A stretch of 64,000 nt of DNA from an uncultured Saprospiraceae bacterium (GCA_937941765.1 CALDGQ010000066.1:1-64000), one strand, 5' to 3'; numbered from the stretch's first letter, positions 18,901 through 27,208 are shown. The notes: generated from the sequence alone by a model not told the origin. Numbers and translations: made by a program.

Positions 18901-19684
18901 TAACATCGAAGAAGTAATAGTAGTCGGTGATACAGAAGGATATTGTGAGTCTTATGGATTGACAATTGATTACGAATGGATAGATAAAATTCAATTAGGA
19001 ACCAACTTGAATGTATCTGGAAATGACAATGGTTATGGTGACTATACCAGTACTATTGTCCATAGTACAGCTGGTTCCAATGTTTCAATTGAATTAAGTC
19101 CAGGGTATTCTTCAAGTCCAGTACTACAATATTGGGCAGTATATGTTGATTGGAATAATGATTTCGATTTTAACGATTTAAATGAAGATGCTGCAACTGT
19201 TTCAGGAATAGGGTCTGTATCTACTAGTATTTCAGTTCCTTCTAATACTGTAAATGGGCACCACCGTGTTAGAATTGTGATGTCACCAGTTGATGATTTG
19301 TTACCTTGTGGTAGTATTAATTATGGAGAAGTCGAAGATTATACTATCAACATAAAGGGAGCATTACCGCTTATTGATGAAGATTCAGAATTTGCAAATC
19401 CTATATTCTTAGGAAAACAAACTACTGGCGACTTTACTGCTTATCCAAATCCAGCAACAGATGAATTATTCTTAAACCTTAAAGAATTTGAAGGATTGGA
19501 TGTAACAATTGATATTTCAAATATCTTTGGTGAGACTAAATTCTCTTATCAAACTGATGACTTGGATCAAGAAATAATTAAAATTGACTTAAATGATTTC
19601 AGAAATGGAATGTTTACGGTTAGTATTAATTCATCTAAAAGAAAGCGTCAAAGCAAACAATTTGTAATTGCTAAAACCTACTAA
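12998..19684 (+). CDS. Giant T9SS-exported cysteine-repeat protein with discoidin, SprB and GEVED domains
   Basis: A 2228-aa protein. Order: signal peptide about 1-35; unknown Cys-rich N-domain to about 270; a 28-residue CDD repeat; three tandem units of about 205 residues (307-920), each holding one CDD repeat and a WTATDxCGN hyalin-like end; 13 consecutive CDD repeats (921-1284); an SprB repeat interrupted by an F5/8C (discoidin) domain (about 1290-1525); a second SprB-like repeat; a second F5/8C domain (about 1613-1752); two CDD plus thrombospondin-3-like Ca-binding stretches (DEDGDGVCDVEDECPG); a GEVED-type domain (about 2040-2125); and a T9SS type A sorting domain from YPNPATDELF near 2148, ending KQFVIAKTY. 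A cell-surface, probably glycan-binding adhesin is inferred. A paralogue follows 220 bases downstream. Confidence 0.88.
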   Translation: MNFKQLQYCSAIILSFKAQFLFLSLFFASMNVFGQIVDCPNNNNDEPSYAAPGEQIVNGLPVYLLIDVNGVNSANNDFCIGNSGNEDTDSGCGTFIFTNLDGGQDGCGAQFCFSPRQGCGSALGNTCIFQEDPNNPGTWENLGSLDAANFTDLCIVAPPGVDQYAITICRPGNGPVSVVDVEIIEPPTIELTPANSVCTADLPSSINLLTFEPVSQTGGVWSSPEGGIVTSAEIPVDAIAGDTYTYSYCYDTSVDQGYQCIICDDLTFTVTDDCCQPIVCDDNDCNTEDVFDLALCECIFTPIEAPSCDDQDCTTIDSYDAAICNCVNTPIATPTCIYSQDTQVVEGCSIADIPAPFATAEEVLENLPTDCELIFEVNDFSTGELCSAVVPLQLTRIYTLANDANGNGTIDDGEILQECEQVFVVIDTTAPTFEVTPADITIACLDDTEPSVLPIALDACDEAPVVLYLDVIMLPTCIESYTIERTWTATDACGNELEHVQIITVEACEPPTCDDNDCTTTDSFDAAICNCVNTPIATPTCIYSQDTQVVEGCSIADIPAPFATAEEVLENLPTDCELIFEVNDFSTGELCSAAVPLQLTRIYTLANDANGNGTIDDGEILQECEQVFVVVDSTDPFFTNAPADITVVCGDEPDSFNPIVDDCDPNVMIVFDEVVNEPACIESYTIERTWTATDVCGNESIHQQIITVETCEPPVCDDGNCATIDTFDEAVCDCVYTPVPTPNCIDPQLETEILEGCGVEVVPAAETDISIIFADLPVGCDLLFGNNDFTSSTICNEVVPLSLTRVYYVGIDGDGDGVISEDEILHTCQESYIIYDTTGPVLSATPADLVIACDEVEEFPPMTVTASDECSESTVGFIEEFTGGGCLGGYDIIRTWTATDACGNETVHTQTITVETCEAPSCDDNDCNTADVYNTVTCECENNPIEPGSCDDMDCTTEDVYNTETCECENTPITPPNCDDEDCTTEDVYNTMTCECEHTPITPPSCDDEDCTTEDVYNTTICECEYTPITPPNCDDEDCTTEDVYNTETCECENTPITPPSCDDEDCNTADVYNTVTCECENNPIEPGSCDDEDCTTEDVYNTETCECENTPITPPSCDDEDCTTEDVYNTTTCECEYTPITPPSCDDNDCTTEDTYDVEECVCVNKPIETPNCDDNDCNTADVYNTMTCECENNPIEPGSCDDMDCTTEDVYNTVTCECENTPITPPSCDDNDCTTIDSYDSSNCTCVNEPIDIPSCDDQDECTEDLFDTASCECVNAPIANCGECDPLKIVVEEIVEPSCYGDSDGAIDIDVPCFGGGGNVEVINLAVNRSATQSSTWNGAVAGLAVDGNTNGGWYQANSVSGTNWSVQPWWQVDLGSIHSIDYIEIWGRTDCCQDFLSDYYVFVSDNPFPAGNVTTLLNTSGVSNYYFAGPGATPESTDVFSTGRYVRVMLNGNHLLQLAEVKVFGKSVVGSGGCNFTYDWSDGLPSTQDQSGLAVGTYSVTVTNEDTGCDESLEITIEDSAPMTCYMVEKSPISEYGGSNGVLGAWVDGGTGPFEFNWNNGGDEAILYNLSAGDYQVTITDANGCTCETDHVLTEPEPTIGGGNCENPTNLALNQPATQSSTQIGAEASRGNDGNTDGNFWSTNSVTLTNWTHQPWWEVELQDNCNIDEIYIYNRTDGNEDHFSNFWVLISDSPNPSYGDPGVTAFEHTGIAGTPTIIQVNGTGKYVRIQLQGTAFLAIAEVEVYGCCEGGPSGPTCTEGAYCDDLDACTTDDVYDVDCNCAGTFADEDGDGVCDVEDECPGYDDTLDVNENGTPDGCENNNECTVGASCDDMDNCTTNDVYDEDCNCLGEFADEDQDGVCDAEDQCPGYDDLLDVNENGIADDCETSTGPSETCDVTIQVIGNSIVIDNVNNPINYIKVYDMDGGLVGICNNDCDLTEIYSNLPDGEYLVDIETFSSSWSAICNIEEVIVVGDTEGYCESYGLTIDYEWIDKIQLGTNLNVSGNDNGYGDYTSTIVHSTAGSNVSIELSPGYSSSPVLQYWAVYVDWNNDFDFNDLNEDAATVSGIGSVSTSISVPSNTVNGHHRVRIVMSPVDDLLPCGSINYGEVEDYTINIKGALPLIDEDSEFANPIFLGKQTTGDFTAYPNPATDELFLNLKEFEGLDVTIDISNIFGETKFSYQTDDLDQEIIKIDLNDFRNGMFTVSINSSKRKRQSKQFVIAKTY
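13916..15757 (+). repeat. Three tandem ~615-bp coding repeats
   Basis: Units start at 13916, 14531 and 15140, each beginning with a CDD motif and ending with an ITVExCExP motif. The first two are nearly identical at DNA level over about 360 bases (for example CTCAGGATACACAAGTAGTT and its copy 615 bases earlier with one change), indicating recent duplication or gene conversion; the third is diverged. Unit lengths are 615, 609 and 618 bases. Confidence 0.85.
15758..16849 (+). repeat. 13 tandem 84-bp repeats encoding a four-cysteine module
   Basis: Thirteen consecutive 28-residue units follow the pattern CDDxDCxTxDxYDxxxCxC, then a linker ending PITPP or PIEPG. Spacing of the four cysteines is C-x5-C-x10-C-x-C in almost every unit. 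Adjacent units differ in codon wobble as well as residues, with some higher-order copies (units 2 and 11 nearly the same). The period is a multiple of three, so frames on both strands stay open by chance. Confidence 0.92.
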
Positions 19685-19717
19685 TTTAGGTAACTATTTA
19701 TAGCTAAAGCTTACTAA

Positions 19718-19757
19718 AGAAAAGAGTTGTTGATTAATTTCAACAGCTCTTTTTTTA
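19718..19757 (+). terminator. Rho-independent terminator after the first giant gene
   Basis: AAAAGAGTTGTTG pairs with CAACAGCTCTTTT (one G-U pair) and is followed by a run of T. It begins about 35 bases past the stop at 19684, so the two giant genes are probably separate transcription units. Confidence 0.85.
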
Positions 19758-19904
19758 TGTTTATTTACGCCTAAATTTTGTTAATAAGAAAAGAAATTAA
19801 CTAAGTAAATATTCATATATCAACCAATCTTTATATCTTAGATGTGAATCTACTTAGTAAGAGAACATATTAAGTTAGTTTTTTAACAATAACATCCCAC
19901 AATT

Positions 19905-22900
19905 ATGAATCTACCTACACTAGCAGGTTTAGGGTATCTATGTACGCTAAATCAAAAAAAATCCCCCTTAATTATTATTTTTTTGTTACTCCTTTTTGGA
20001 TCAAACAAGATACTTGCAGAAGGAACTCCTTCCTTTGCTCCTTCACCTTTAGATGAGGCAGCACTTTATATTGGTGCTGGTAACACAGGAGCCAGCGGAG
20101 GTGATTACGGTCAATTTGGTTGGCTGAATTCTCCTTCTAAACTTCATTTTAACATTCAGTCTACGTGCGAAACTGTTTACCTCGGATTTAGTATTCCTAA
20201 GACAGATAGAGATTTTGGAGCAACAGATGCATACGAAGATTTACTATTTCGAATTGTCGACCCTTCTGGAACACCTGTTGGTTGTTTCGGAAACACCATG
20301 TTTATGGGCGGTAATTGGCAATCTCTAAATAGTACCAACGCCAACATCCTTACAAGAGCGGAAGTAGATGCAGGTCCTACACAACTTGGAAACGCAGGAG
20401 GTTATGGAGCTTTTACTTTAGATCTCGCAGCTTGTGGAGCAACGCTAACTGGTGATTATTACATCGAATTTTTCAGTACAGATCCTACTTACGATACCGA
20501 TACTCCTTTTTCAGGTTTTTATATTGAATACTTCGATATTACGGTAGCAGATTGTTCAAACACTGGATTGTCTGGTCGTGTCTGGTCCAACAATTGGGGA
20601 ATCGGAATTAAAAGAGATGGCGCAGGTTCTTTTGATCGTGCTTTTAATGGCTCATTTTATGTTTGCTCTTTAGAAGGTTATGTAACAAAATTGGATTTCA
20701 ATTCTGGAACGAACACAAGAGAAGGCCAAACAATGGATGATCAACGCTCCGGTTTTAGAGCTGGTTCATTCAACGTATCTTTTAATACAACTGGGCCCAA
20801 TGAATCTGGAAATCTCATGACTGATCGACAATCTGTACCCGATGATAATTTAGGAAATGCAGTCCTACCAATTTTCTTAAATGAACCAGATGAAGCGATT
20901 TGTCCTGAAACAGAATTTGGAATGTACAAACCCAAAGATGATTTACTAACAGGTTGTGGCGATAATATTTGTGTCAATTTTGCAGCAACCAAACCAGGTC
21001 AAATAGAAATTACTATTGAAGGTGCAAATGGAAATGGAGTATACGACGGCCCTCCGGAAGTGAGATTCGTTTACCAAATTACAGAAGCAGATTTATCTCC
21101 GAATCCTGAAGATCCAATATATCCTTATGAGATTTGTATTCTATGGGATGGAAATGATGCCAATGGAAATCCACTGCCCCTTTCTGATATTACTTTGTCG
21201 GCAAATTTCTTTCAAGGTGTTTATCATTTTCCGGTTTATGATGCGGAATTTAATGATGATGGATTTTTAGTTGAAACCGTTCGTCCAGCATTGGGAATTC
21301 AAAAAATCTACTATGACGACACGTTGTTGACTGAAAACAGCAATACAACAGAACCTAAAGACGGTACCAATGGTTGTCTACCTCCTTGTCACAGATGGAC
21401 TGGCGAATTTGTGTCTTCTATGGCTCAAGAAGTTTACGGAAATTTCAACACTATAAATACATGGTGGTTTGCATCAGATGATTTTGCAGATTATTCAAGT
21501 AATGTTTTAACACCTCAAGAACCATCTTGTGAGGGATATTGTGATGCCAATGATGGTGTCAAATATTCTGGGCTTTTTGATGTAGCAACCTGTAGTTGTG
21601 TTTATACTGCTGAACCGACTCCTAATTGTGATGACAAGCAATGCTCAACGATCGATAGTTATGATTTTACAAGTTGCGAATGTGTCAATGAACCACTGCC
21701 TCCCGACTTTTGTGATGATAGTGATTGCAGTACTTTAGATGTTTTTGATGATGTGAATTGCGAATGCGTATCCACACCAATCACTCCACCTGATTGCGAT
21801 GATAATGATTGCAACACGATTGATACTTATGATCCAATAACCTGCGAATGTATAAACACACTAGATCCGAATCTTCCTTTAGTTTGTGATGATAATGATT
21901 GTAGTACAATAGATACATATGATTCTACAACCTGTGAATGTGTCTTTACACCAGATCCAAATCTTCCATTAGATTGTGATGATAACAATTGTCTGACAAC
22001 AGATACTTATAATTCAACAACATGTTTGTGTGAAAACACACCGGTTACACCAACGGTTTGTGATGATGACGATTGTAATACGACAGATAGTTATGACGAA
22101 TCAATTTGTGAATGCGTTTACACTCCAATTCCACCACCTAATTGCGATGACAACGATTGTAATACTTTAGATAGTTATAATGCTATTACTTGTTCGTGTG
22201 TCAATGAACCGATTACACCACCTGATTGTGATGATAACAATTGCAATACAGTCGATAGTTATGACAACGTCAATTGTGAATGTATCAATACAGTTATTCC
22301 TCCTCCAGATTGCGATGATGGCGACTGTACGACAAATGATTATTATAATGAGGCAATTTGCGAATGTATAAATGCACCATTGCCTCCGGTTAATTGCGAT
22401 GATGGTAATTGTAACACGACAGATACATTTAATGAGGATACTTGCGAATGTGAATATACTGTAATTCCTCCACCAACTTGTGATGATTCGGATTGTAACA
22501 CAACAGATACGTATGATGAAGCAATTTGTGAATGTGTTTATACCCCAATTCCACCACCTAATTGCGATGACAATGATTGCAATACAACAGATACATACAA
22601 CACGTTCACCTGTATGTGTGAGTTTACGCCAATAACTCCAAATTCATGTGATGATGGAAATTGTAACACCACAGATACATATGATGCAAATATTTGTGAA
22701 TGTGTTTACACGCAAATTCCGCCACCGAATTGTGATGATGGAGATTGTAATACAGCAGATTCATATGATAGTTCAACTTGTAACTGCGTCAATGAAATGA
22801 TATCACCGCCGACCTGCGATGATGGAAATTGTAACACAACAGATACTTATGATGCAAATATTTGCGAATGTGTCTATACTCAAATTCCGCCACCAAATTG

Positions 22901-25900
22901 TGATGATAATGATTGCAACACAACAGATTACTACGATAATGGTTCTTGTAATTGTGTCAATGAAATGAATCCACCACCCAATTGCGATGATAATAATTGT
23001 GCAACAATCGATAGTTACGATGCTGTCAATTGTATGTGCGTCAATACTCCAGATCCAAATCTTCCATTAGATTGTGATGATGGTGATTGTGCAACAGATG
23101 ATAGTTATGATGCGACAACGTGTTCTTGTATCCACATTTACAATCCACCAACTTGTGATGATGGAGATGAATGCACAACCGATAAATTTGATATGGAAAC
23201 CTGCGAATGTATTTTTACAGAAATCGATGGCTGTATGGATTGCGATGATTTTATCATTTCATTTTCTGCGGTGAATGCTAGTTGTGATAGCGCGATGGAT
23301 GGATCAATTGATATAACCGTTCCATGTATTAATCCACCAATGAGTGGTAGTGGAACCAATCTAGCATTGGGTCAACCAGCTACTCAATCTTCAACGGATC
23401 AAGGTGTTGCTTCAAATGCAGTAGATGGAAATACTAGCGGAAACTTTTATGCTGATAATTCGGTCACCGGAACTGGATGGGAATGTGAAGCTTGGTGGGA
23501 AGTTGACTTGGGAAGTGTTCAGTCTTTCAATACCATTGAAGTGTGGGGAAGAACCGATGCGAATCAAGATTTCTTATCCAATTATTATGTTTTAGTTTCT
23601 GATAATCCATTCGGCTCAAATGATTTGACAACCTTATTAAGCACCTCTGGAGTCAGTAGTGCGTTTATTGCTGGTCCAGCTGCTGCACCAGAATCAATCA
23701 CTAGTTTAAGCTCAGGAAGATATGTACGAATAATGTTGTCACAATGTGCTCGATTAGAAATAGCTGAAGTAAAAGTGTTAAATGCCAATGGTCCTGGAGA
23801 TTGTACCTTTATTTATAATTGGTCAAATGGACTTCCAGCAGTAAAAGATCAAACGGGTCTTGGAGCTGGAACTTACGCTGTAACAGTCACAGATCAAAAT
23901 GGATGTTTTCATGTAGCAGCTATTTTGGTGACTGCTTCCGAAGCACCAGATTCTTGTGATGATGGCAATTGTAATACAGTGGATACCTACGATCCAGCAA
24001 CTTGTCAATGTATCAATACACCAATTCCACCACTCAATTGTGATGATGGAGATTGTAGCACACAAGATGCATATGACACGAGTACTTGTGAATGTGTTTA
24101 TACACCTATCACACCACCAAACTGCGATGATGGAAATTGTAACACAACAGATACGTATGATGCCAATACTTGCGAATGTGTCTACACGCAAATTCCACCA
24201 CCGAACTGTGATGATAATGATTGTACCACAATTGACACTTATGATTCAGTAACTTGTAGTTGTATTAATTCCCTTGATCCAAATCTTCCACTAGATTGTG
24301 ACGATGGTGATTGTGCAACTGATGATAGTTACGATGCGACAACGTGTTCCTGTATTCATGTTTATAATCCACCAACTTGTGACGATGGAGATGAGTGCAC
24401 AACTGATAAATTTGATACGGAAACTTGTGAGTGTATTTTCACTGCAATTGATGGATGTGAAGGAGAATGTGATGATGTAATTATACAGTTAGATAGGATT
24501 ACACCTCCAAGTTGCTTCGGATATTTGGATGGCTCTATAGAAATCAGTGCATTTTGTGGAGGCGGAAGTGGTGCAACTAATTTAGCGTTAAACCAACCTG
24601 CAACGCAATCAAGTGCAGGAGATGGTAGTGCATCCAATGCAGTTGATGGAAACACAAATGGAGAATGGTATCAAGATCTTTCAGTTTCAGGAACCAATTG
24701 GGAATGTGAAGCTTGGTGGGAAGTTGATTTAGGAAGTGTTCAGTCTTTTACAGATATTGAAATTTGGGGACGTACAGATTGTTGTCAACAATTTTTATCT
24801 AATTACTATGTCTTGGTTTCTGAAAATCCAATGTCAGGAGATTTAGCATCCTTAAATGCGGATCCAAATGTTACTAGTTATTTTGTCACAGGTCCTGCTG
24901 CAGCTCCAGAAACGGTGACGCTTAGTGAGTCTGCTCGTTATGTGCGTATTATGTTACAAGATTGCGCAAGATTGCAATTAGCAGAAGTCAAGGTAATGAA
25001 TAATGTGATGACTGGCGATGGCTGCAATCTAACTTATGAATGGTCAAATGGTCTGCCAGCAACTGAAGATCAAATGGTTGTTGGTGCGGGAACTTATACT
25101 GTTACAGTGACCGATCAAGATGGTTGTAGTAATACAGCTACTTATGAAGTAATTGCTCCAGAAGACTTGATTTGTAATATCTTATTCAAATATGATCCTG
25201 TGAGTGACAATCCTGTAGACGGAATCCTAGCTGCACAAGGATTGGGTGGGGTAGCACCTTACACTTTTGAATGGTCAGACGGAACCATTGATCCTATGAA
25301 CGATGATTTGGAAGCTGATATTTATAGTGTTACAATTACAGATGCAAATGGATGTAGTTGTGAAACTAGTTTCTTAGTAGTAGATGAAGCGGAACCTTGT
25401 GTTAATGTTACCTCCGGAGGAACGATTGGTTATGATCAGATTTTCTGTTCAGCTTCTGGTGATCCACAAGCGTTGGTTAGTTTATTATTACCAAGTGGAG
25501 GCGTTGGAGCGTTGGAATTCATGTGGATGTTTTCAACCACAACAATGGCATATCCAACTGGTCCAAACGATCCGAATTGGACATTGATACCTGGTGCAAA
25601 TGGACCAACATATGATCCAGGCATCTTGACGGAAACAACTTATTTTGTTAGATGTGCAAGAGCGGAAGATTGTGTAGACTTTGTTGGAGAAACCAATATT
25701 GTTCAAATAGTAATCGACCCAAGTTGTGGCGACGAAACATTATGTGTTCCAGGAGGTACTTGTGATGATGGTGATGATTGTACTTTGAATGATGTCTTTG
25801 ATGCAGAATGCAATTGTGAAGGTATCTTCGTTTGCGAAAAACCAGAATTGGTATTATTTCCAAATCCTGTGACGGATCAATTACAAGTTGATTTAGGTAC

Positions 25901-26102
25901 TTATTTCTTAGGAAAAGATGTGAAGATGTCTATCAATAATTTGCTCGGTAAGCCATTAATACAACGAGAATACAAAGCACTTTCTGAAAAAGTGATTACC
26001 ATAGATTTGACGAAGTATCAAAATGGCCTTTATTCTATAACAATACAAGCACAAGGGTTTGAAAAAACTGGAAAGCAATTTGTGATTGCCAAGACTTATT
26101 GA
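19905..26102 (+). CDS. Giant T9SS-exported cysteine-repeat protein with two nested discoidin/SprB modules
   Basis: A 2065-aa paralogue of the preceding gene. Order: long signal peptide with hydrophobic core about 22-38; unknown N-domain to about 570; 19 CDD repeats (about 574-1110); an SprB repeat split by an F5/8C domain (about 1112-1345); six more CDD repeats (about 1350-1520); a second split SprB/F5/8C module (about 1523-1750); an SprB-like repeat ending ITDANGCSCET; an Ig-like domain; one diverged CDD unit; and a T9SS sorting domain from FPNPVTDQLQ near 1982 ending KQFVIAKTY, the same nine residues as its neighbour. SprB repeats are known from the Flavobacterium gliding adhesin; F5/8C domains commonly bind sugars or lipids. 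A surface adhesin is inferred. Confidence 0.88.
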   Translation: MNLPTLAGLGYLCTLNQKKSPLIIIFLLLLFGSNKILAEGTPSFAPSPLDEAALYIGAGNTGASGGDYGQFGWLNSPSKLHFNIQSTCETVYLGFSIPKTDRDFGATDAYEDLLFRIVDPSGTPVGCFGNTMFMGGNWQSLNSTNANILTRAEVDAGPTQLGNAGGYGAFTLDLAACGATLTGDYYIEFFSTDPTYDTDTPFSGFYIEYFDITVADCSNTGLSGRVWSNNWGIGIKRDGAGSFDRAFNGSFYVCSLEGYVTKLDFNSGTNTREGQTMDDQRSGFRAGSFNVSFNTTGPNESGNLMTDRQSVPDDNLGNAVLPIFLNEPDEAICPETEFGMYKPKDDLLTGCGDNICVNFAATKPGQIEITIEGANGNGVYDGPPEVRFVYQITEADLSPNPEDPIYPYEICILWDGNDANGNPLPLSDITLSANFFQGVYHFPVYDAEFNDDGFLVETVRPALGIQKIYYDDTLLTENSNTTEPKDGTNGCLPPCHRWTGEFVSSMAQEVYGNFNTINTWWFASDDFADYSSNVLTPQEPSCEGYCDANDGVKYSGLFDVATCSCVYTAEPTPNCDDKQCSTIDSYDFTSCECVNEPLPPDFCDDSDCSTLDVFDDVNCECVSTPITPPDCDDNDCNTIDTYDPITCECINTLDPNLPLVCDDNDCSTIDTYDSTTCECVFTPDPNLPLDCDDNNCLTTDTYNSTTCLCENTPVTPTVCDDDDCNTTDSYDESICECVYTPIPPPNCDDNDCNTLDSYNAITCSCVNEPITPPDCDDNNCNTVDSYDNVNCECINTVIPPPDCDDGDCTTNDYYNEAICECINAPLPPVNCDDGNCNTTDTFNEDTCECEYTVIPPPTCDDSDCNTTDTYDEAICECVYTPIPPPNCDDNDCNTTDTYNTFTCMCEFTPITPNSCDDGNCNTTDTYDANICECVYTQIPPPNCDDGDCNTADSYDSSTCNCVNEMISPPTCDDGNCNTTDTYDANICECVYTQIPPPNCDDNDCNTTDYYDNGSCNCVNEMNPPPNCDDNNCATIDSYDAVNCMCVNTPDPNLPLDCDDGDCATDDSYDATTCSCIHIYNPPTCDDGDECTTDKFDMETCECIFTEIDGCMDCDDFIISFSAVNASCDSAMDGSIDITVPCINPPMSGSGTNLALGQPATQSSTDQGVASNAVDGNTSGNFYADNSVTGTGWECEAWWEVDLGSVQSFNTIEVWGRTDANQDFLSNYYVLVSDNPFGSNDLTTLLSTSGVSSAFIAGPAAAPESITSLSSGRYVRIMLSQCARLEIAEVKVLNANGPGDCTFIYNWSNGLPAVKDQTGLGAGTYAVTVTDQNGCFHVAAILVTASEAPDSCDDGNCNTVDTYDPATCQCINTPIPPLNCDDGDCSTQDAYDTSTCECVYTPITPPNCDDGNCNTTDTYDANTCECVYTQIPPPNCDDNDCTTIDTYDSVTCSCINSLDPNLPLDCDDGDCATDDSYDATTCSCIHVYNPPTCDDGDECTTDKFDTETCECIFTAIDGCEGECDDVIIQLDRITPPSCFGYLDGSIEISAFCGGGSGATNLALNQPATQSSAGDGSASNAVDGNTNGEWYQDLSVSGTNWECEAWWEVDLGSVQSFTDIEIWGRTDCCQQFLSNYYVLVSENPMSGDLASLNADPNVTSYFVTGPAAAPETVTLSESARYVRIMLQDCARLQLAEVKVMNNVMTGDGCNLTYEWSNGLPATEDQMVVGAGTYTVTVTDQDGCSNTATYEVIAPEDLICNILFKYDPVSDNPVDGILAAQGLGGVAPYTFEWSDGTIDPMNDDLEADIYSVTITDANGCSCETSFLVVDEAEPCVNVTSGGTIGYDQIFCSASGDPQALVSLLLPSGGVGALEFMWMFSTTTMAYPTGPNDPNWTLIPGANGPTYDPGILTETTYFVRCARAEDCVDFVGETNIVQIVIDPSCGDETLCVPGGTCDDGDDCTLNDVFDAECNCEGIFVCEKPELVLFPNPVTDQLQVDLGTYFLGKDVKMSINNLLGKPLIQREYKALSEKVITIDLTKYQNGLYSITIQAQGFEKTGKQFVIAKTY
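21624..23234 (+). repeat. 19 tandem CDD-type repeats (mostly 84 bp)
   Basis: Nineteen units of the C-x5-C-x10-C-x-C module, most 28 residues long; three units carry a 30-residue variant with the linker PDPNLPL. The last unit has the variant CDDGDECTTDKFD with one extra residue before the second Cys and leads into an IDGC cap before the SprB repeat. Confidence 0.9.
23952..24463 (+). repeat. Six further CDD-type repeats
   Basis: Six units lie between the two nested SprB/F5/8C modules. The last two units and their IDGC cap (24291-24463) closely copy the last two units of the 19-unit array (23070-23234), so the entire block of repeat end, cap and nested module has been duplicated within the gene. 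Confidence 0.88.
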
Positions 26103-26158
26103 TAGAGACATTTAGTCTTTTAAATATTTATTTAGATTTGTAGACACTTTTTGTTTAG

Positions 26159-26190
26159 AGGGAAATGCCGTTTTTAAATAGCATTTTCCT
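26159..26190 (+). terminator. Likely terminator hairpin after the second giant gene
   Basis: Bases 159-168 of the 26 kb block (AGGGAAATGC) pair with 181-190 (GCATTTTCCT) in ten positions, one a G-U pair, around a 12-base loop. The T-run afterwards is short, so efficiency is uncertain. Confidence 0.55.
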
Positions 26191-26220
26191 TTGGATGAAG
26201 AGTGTCTTTAGTACCTATTT

Positions 26221-26273
26221 TTGCTTGATCCCTTGGCATCTTGGCTGAAGCCAAAACTCGGGATGACAAGCAA
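26221..26273. repeat. Intergenic inverted repeat with ACTCGGGATG motif
   Basis: TTGCTTGATCCC (26221-26232) pairs with GGGATGACAAGCAA (26260-26273) save for a two-base bulge, and an inner TTGGC/GCCAA stem lies between them. It contains one of three ACTCGGGATG copies in this window. A second hairpin, TTTCCCC/GGGGAAA, lies at 26402-26425. The 344-base gap holds no open frame I can support. Confidence 0.5.
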
Positions 26274-26446
26274 TGGGAGATGAAAATAATGATAAGAATA
26301 TTAACAATGAAATTCCGATTTTTTTGTAAGACTCGATTTTCTAACCGTTTTAATTGAAATTAAATTTTCCATGATATCCTGAGTTACTATTTGAACTGTT
26401 TTCCCCGTACTTGTAGGGGGAAATGTCGATAAACAAAAGGGGGCCA

Positions 26447-27208
26447 CTACTGCTCATTCAAAGTCCAACCATAATCCATATGCTCAATTGCAGCATCCCC
26501 ATTTATCTTCACTGGACTATACTGATTAATATATTCAATCAAGTTCAATTTATCCGTAAAATCTCCTTTATACCACTTAAAAATTTTGGATAATTGAACC
26601 TTGTCAGCTTGGATAATATTTCGTTTCTCATCCGTAATGAAAGCAACCGCTTGCGCATCCAATTGTTCATCCAATCGATTGGCAACATATGCTTCATTCA
26701 ATAACTTCGGACAAGAATATGATGCGCAATTAACAGCAAAATGCGCACGTGGATCCTTATACTTCGGTCGAATGATGCCATGCTCAAGATTATTCAAATC
26801 ATATTCCTGACCTTCTATTTTAATAAACTTGATATCCCAAACCGTATTGACAAAAGGTACTCCATTTTTAATATCCTTGATGCTCTTAGTTGGATAGTTG
26901 TCCACAATTAATTGAACCGTAAAAGCATTGTAAGCATTGATCCAATAAGCGAAACTTTCTTGTTTGCTCCAATTCTTCTTGTTAGGATGATTGTTAGAAA
27001 GTAACGTCAAATATTTATCAAAAGCAGCTCGATCTTCAATAAAGCCTTTATAATTTACCCAACCATCTGCGGATACATGTTTTTGAAGTAAGGTGTCCCA
27101 AGTCGCGTGACTGATTGGTCTGGAGTTGGATTGTATGTCTTTTACCTTACAGCTGTGAAAAGATAGAGCAATGTAAAGCAAGGTAATGATGACAAATATA
27201 TTTTTCAT
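26447..27208 (-). CDS. DUF547-containing lipoprotein
   Basis: A 253-aa protein with a lipoprotein signal peptide (LSFHSC, Cys20). The mature part is a DUF547 domain: QESFAYWINAYNAFTVQLI near 106-124, NNLEHGIIRPKYKDPRAHFA near 159-178 and NCASYSCPKL near 180-189, the conserved Cys-rich core of the family. DUF547 proteins are widespread envelope proteins of unknown activity. A TATGTTTG box at 27237-27244 (minus strand) matches the Bacteroidota -7 consensus, about 30 bases before the ATG. Confidence 0.9.
   Translation of the reverse strand: MKNIFVIITLLYIALSFHSCKVKDIQSNSRPISHATWDTLLQKHVSADGWVNYKGFIEDRAAFDKYLTLLSNNHPNKKNWSKQESFAYWINAYNAFTVQLIVDNYPTKSIKDIKNGVPFVNTVWDIKFIKIEGQEYDLNNLEHGIIRPKYKDPRAHFAVNCASYSCPKLLNEAYVANRLDEQLDAQAVAFITDEKRNIIQADKVQLSKIFKWYKGDFTDKLNLIEYINQYSPVKINGDAAIEHMDYGWTLNEQ

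Noticed and set aside
15758-24463. Regular repeat arrays that might suggest CRISPR
   Set aside because: The repeats are coding, in frame, 84 bases, with no unique spacers, and no cas genes are present.
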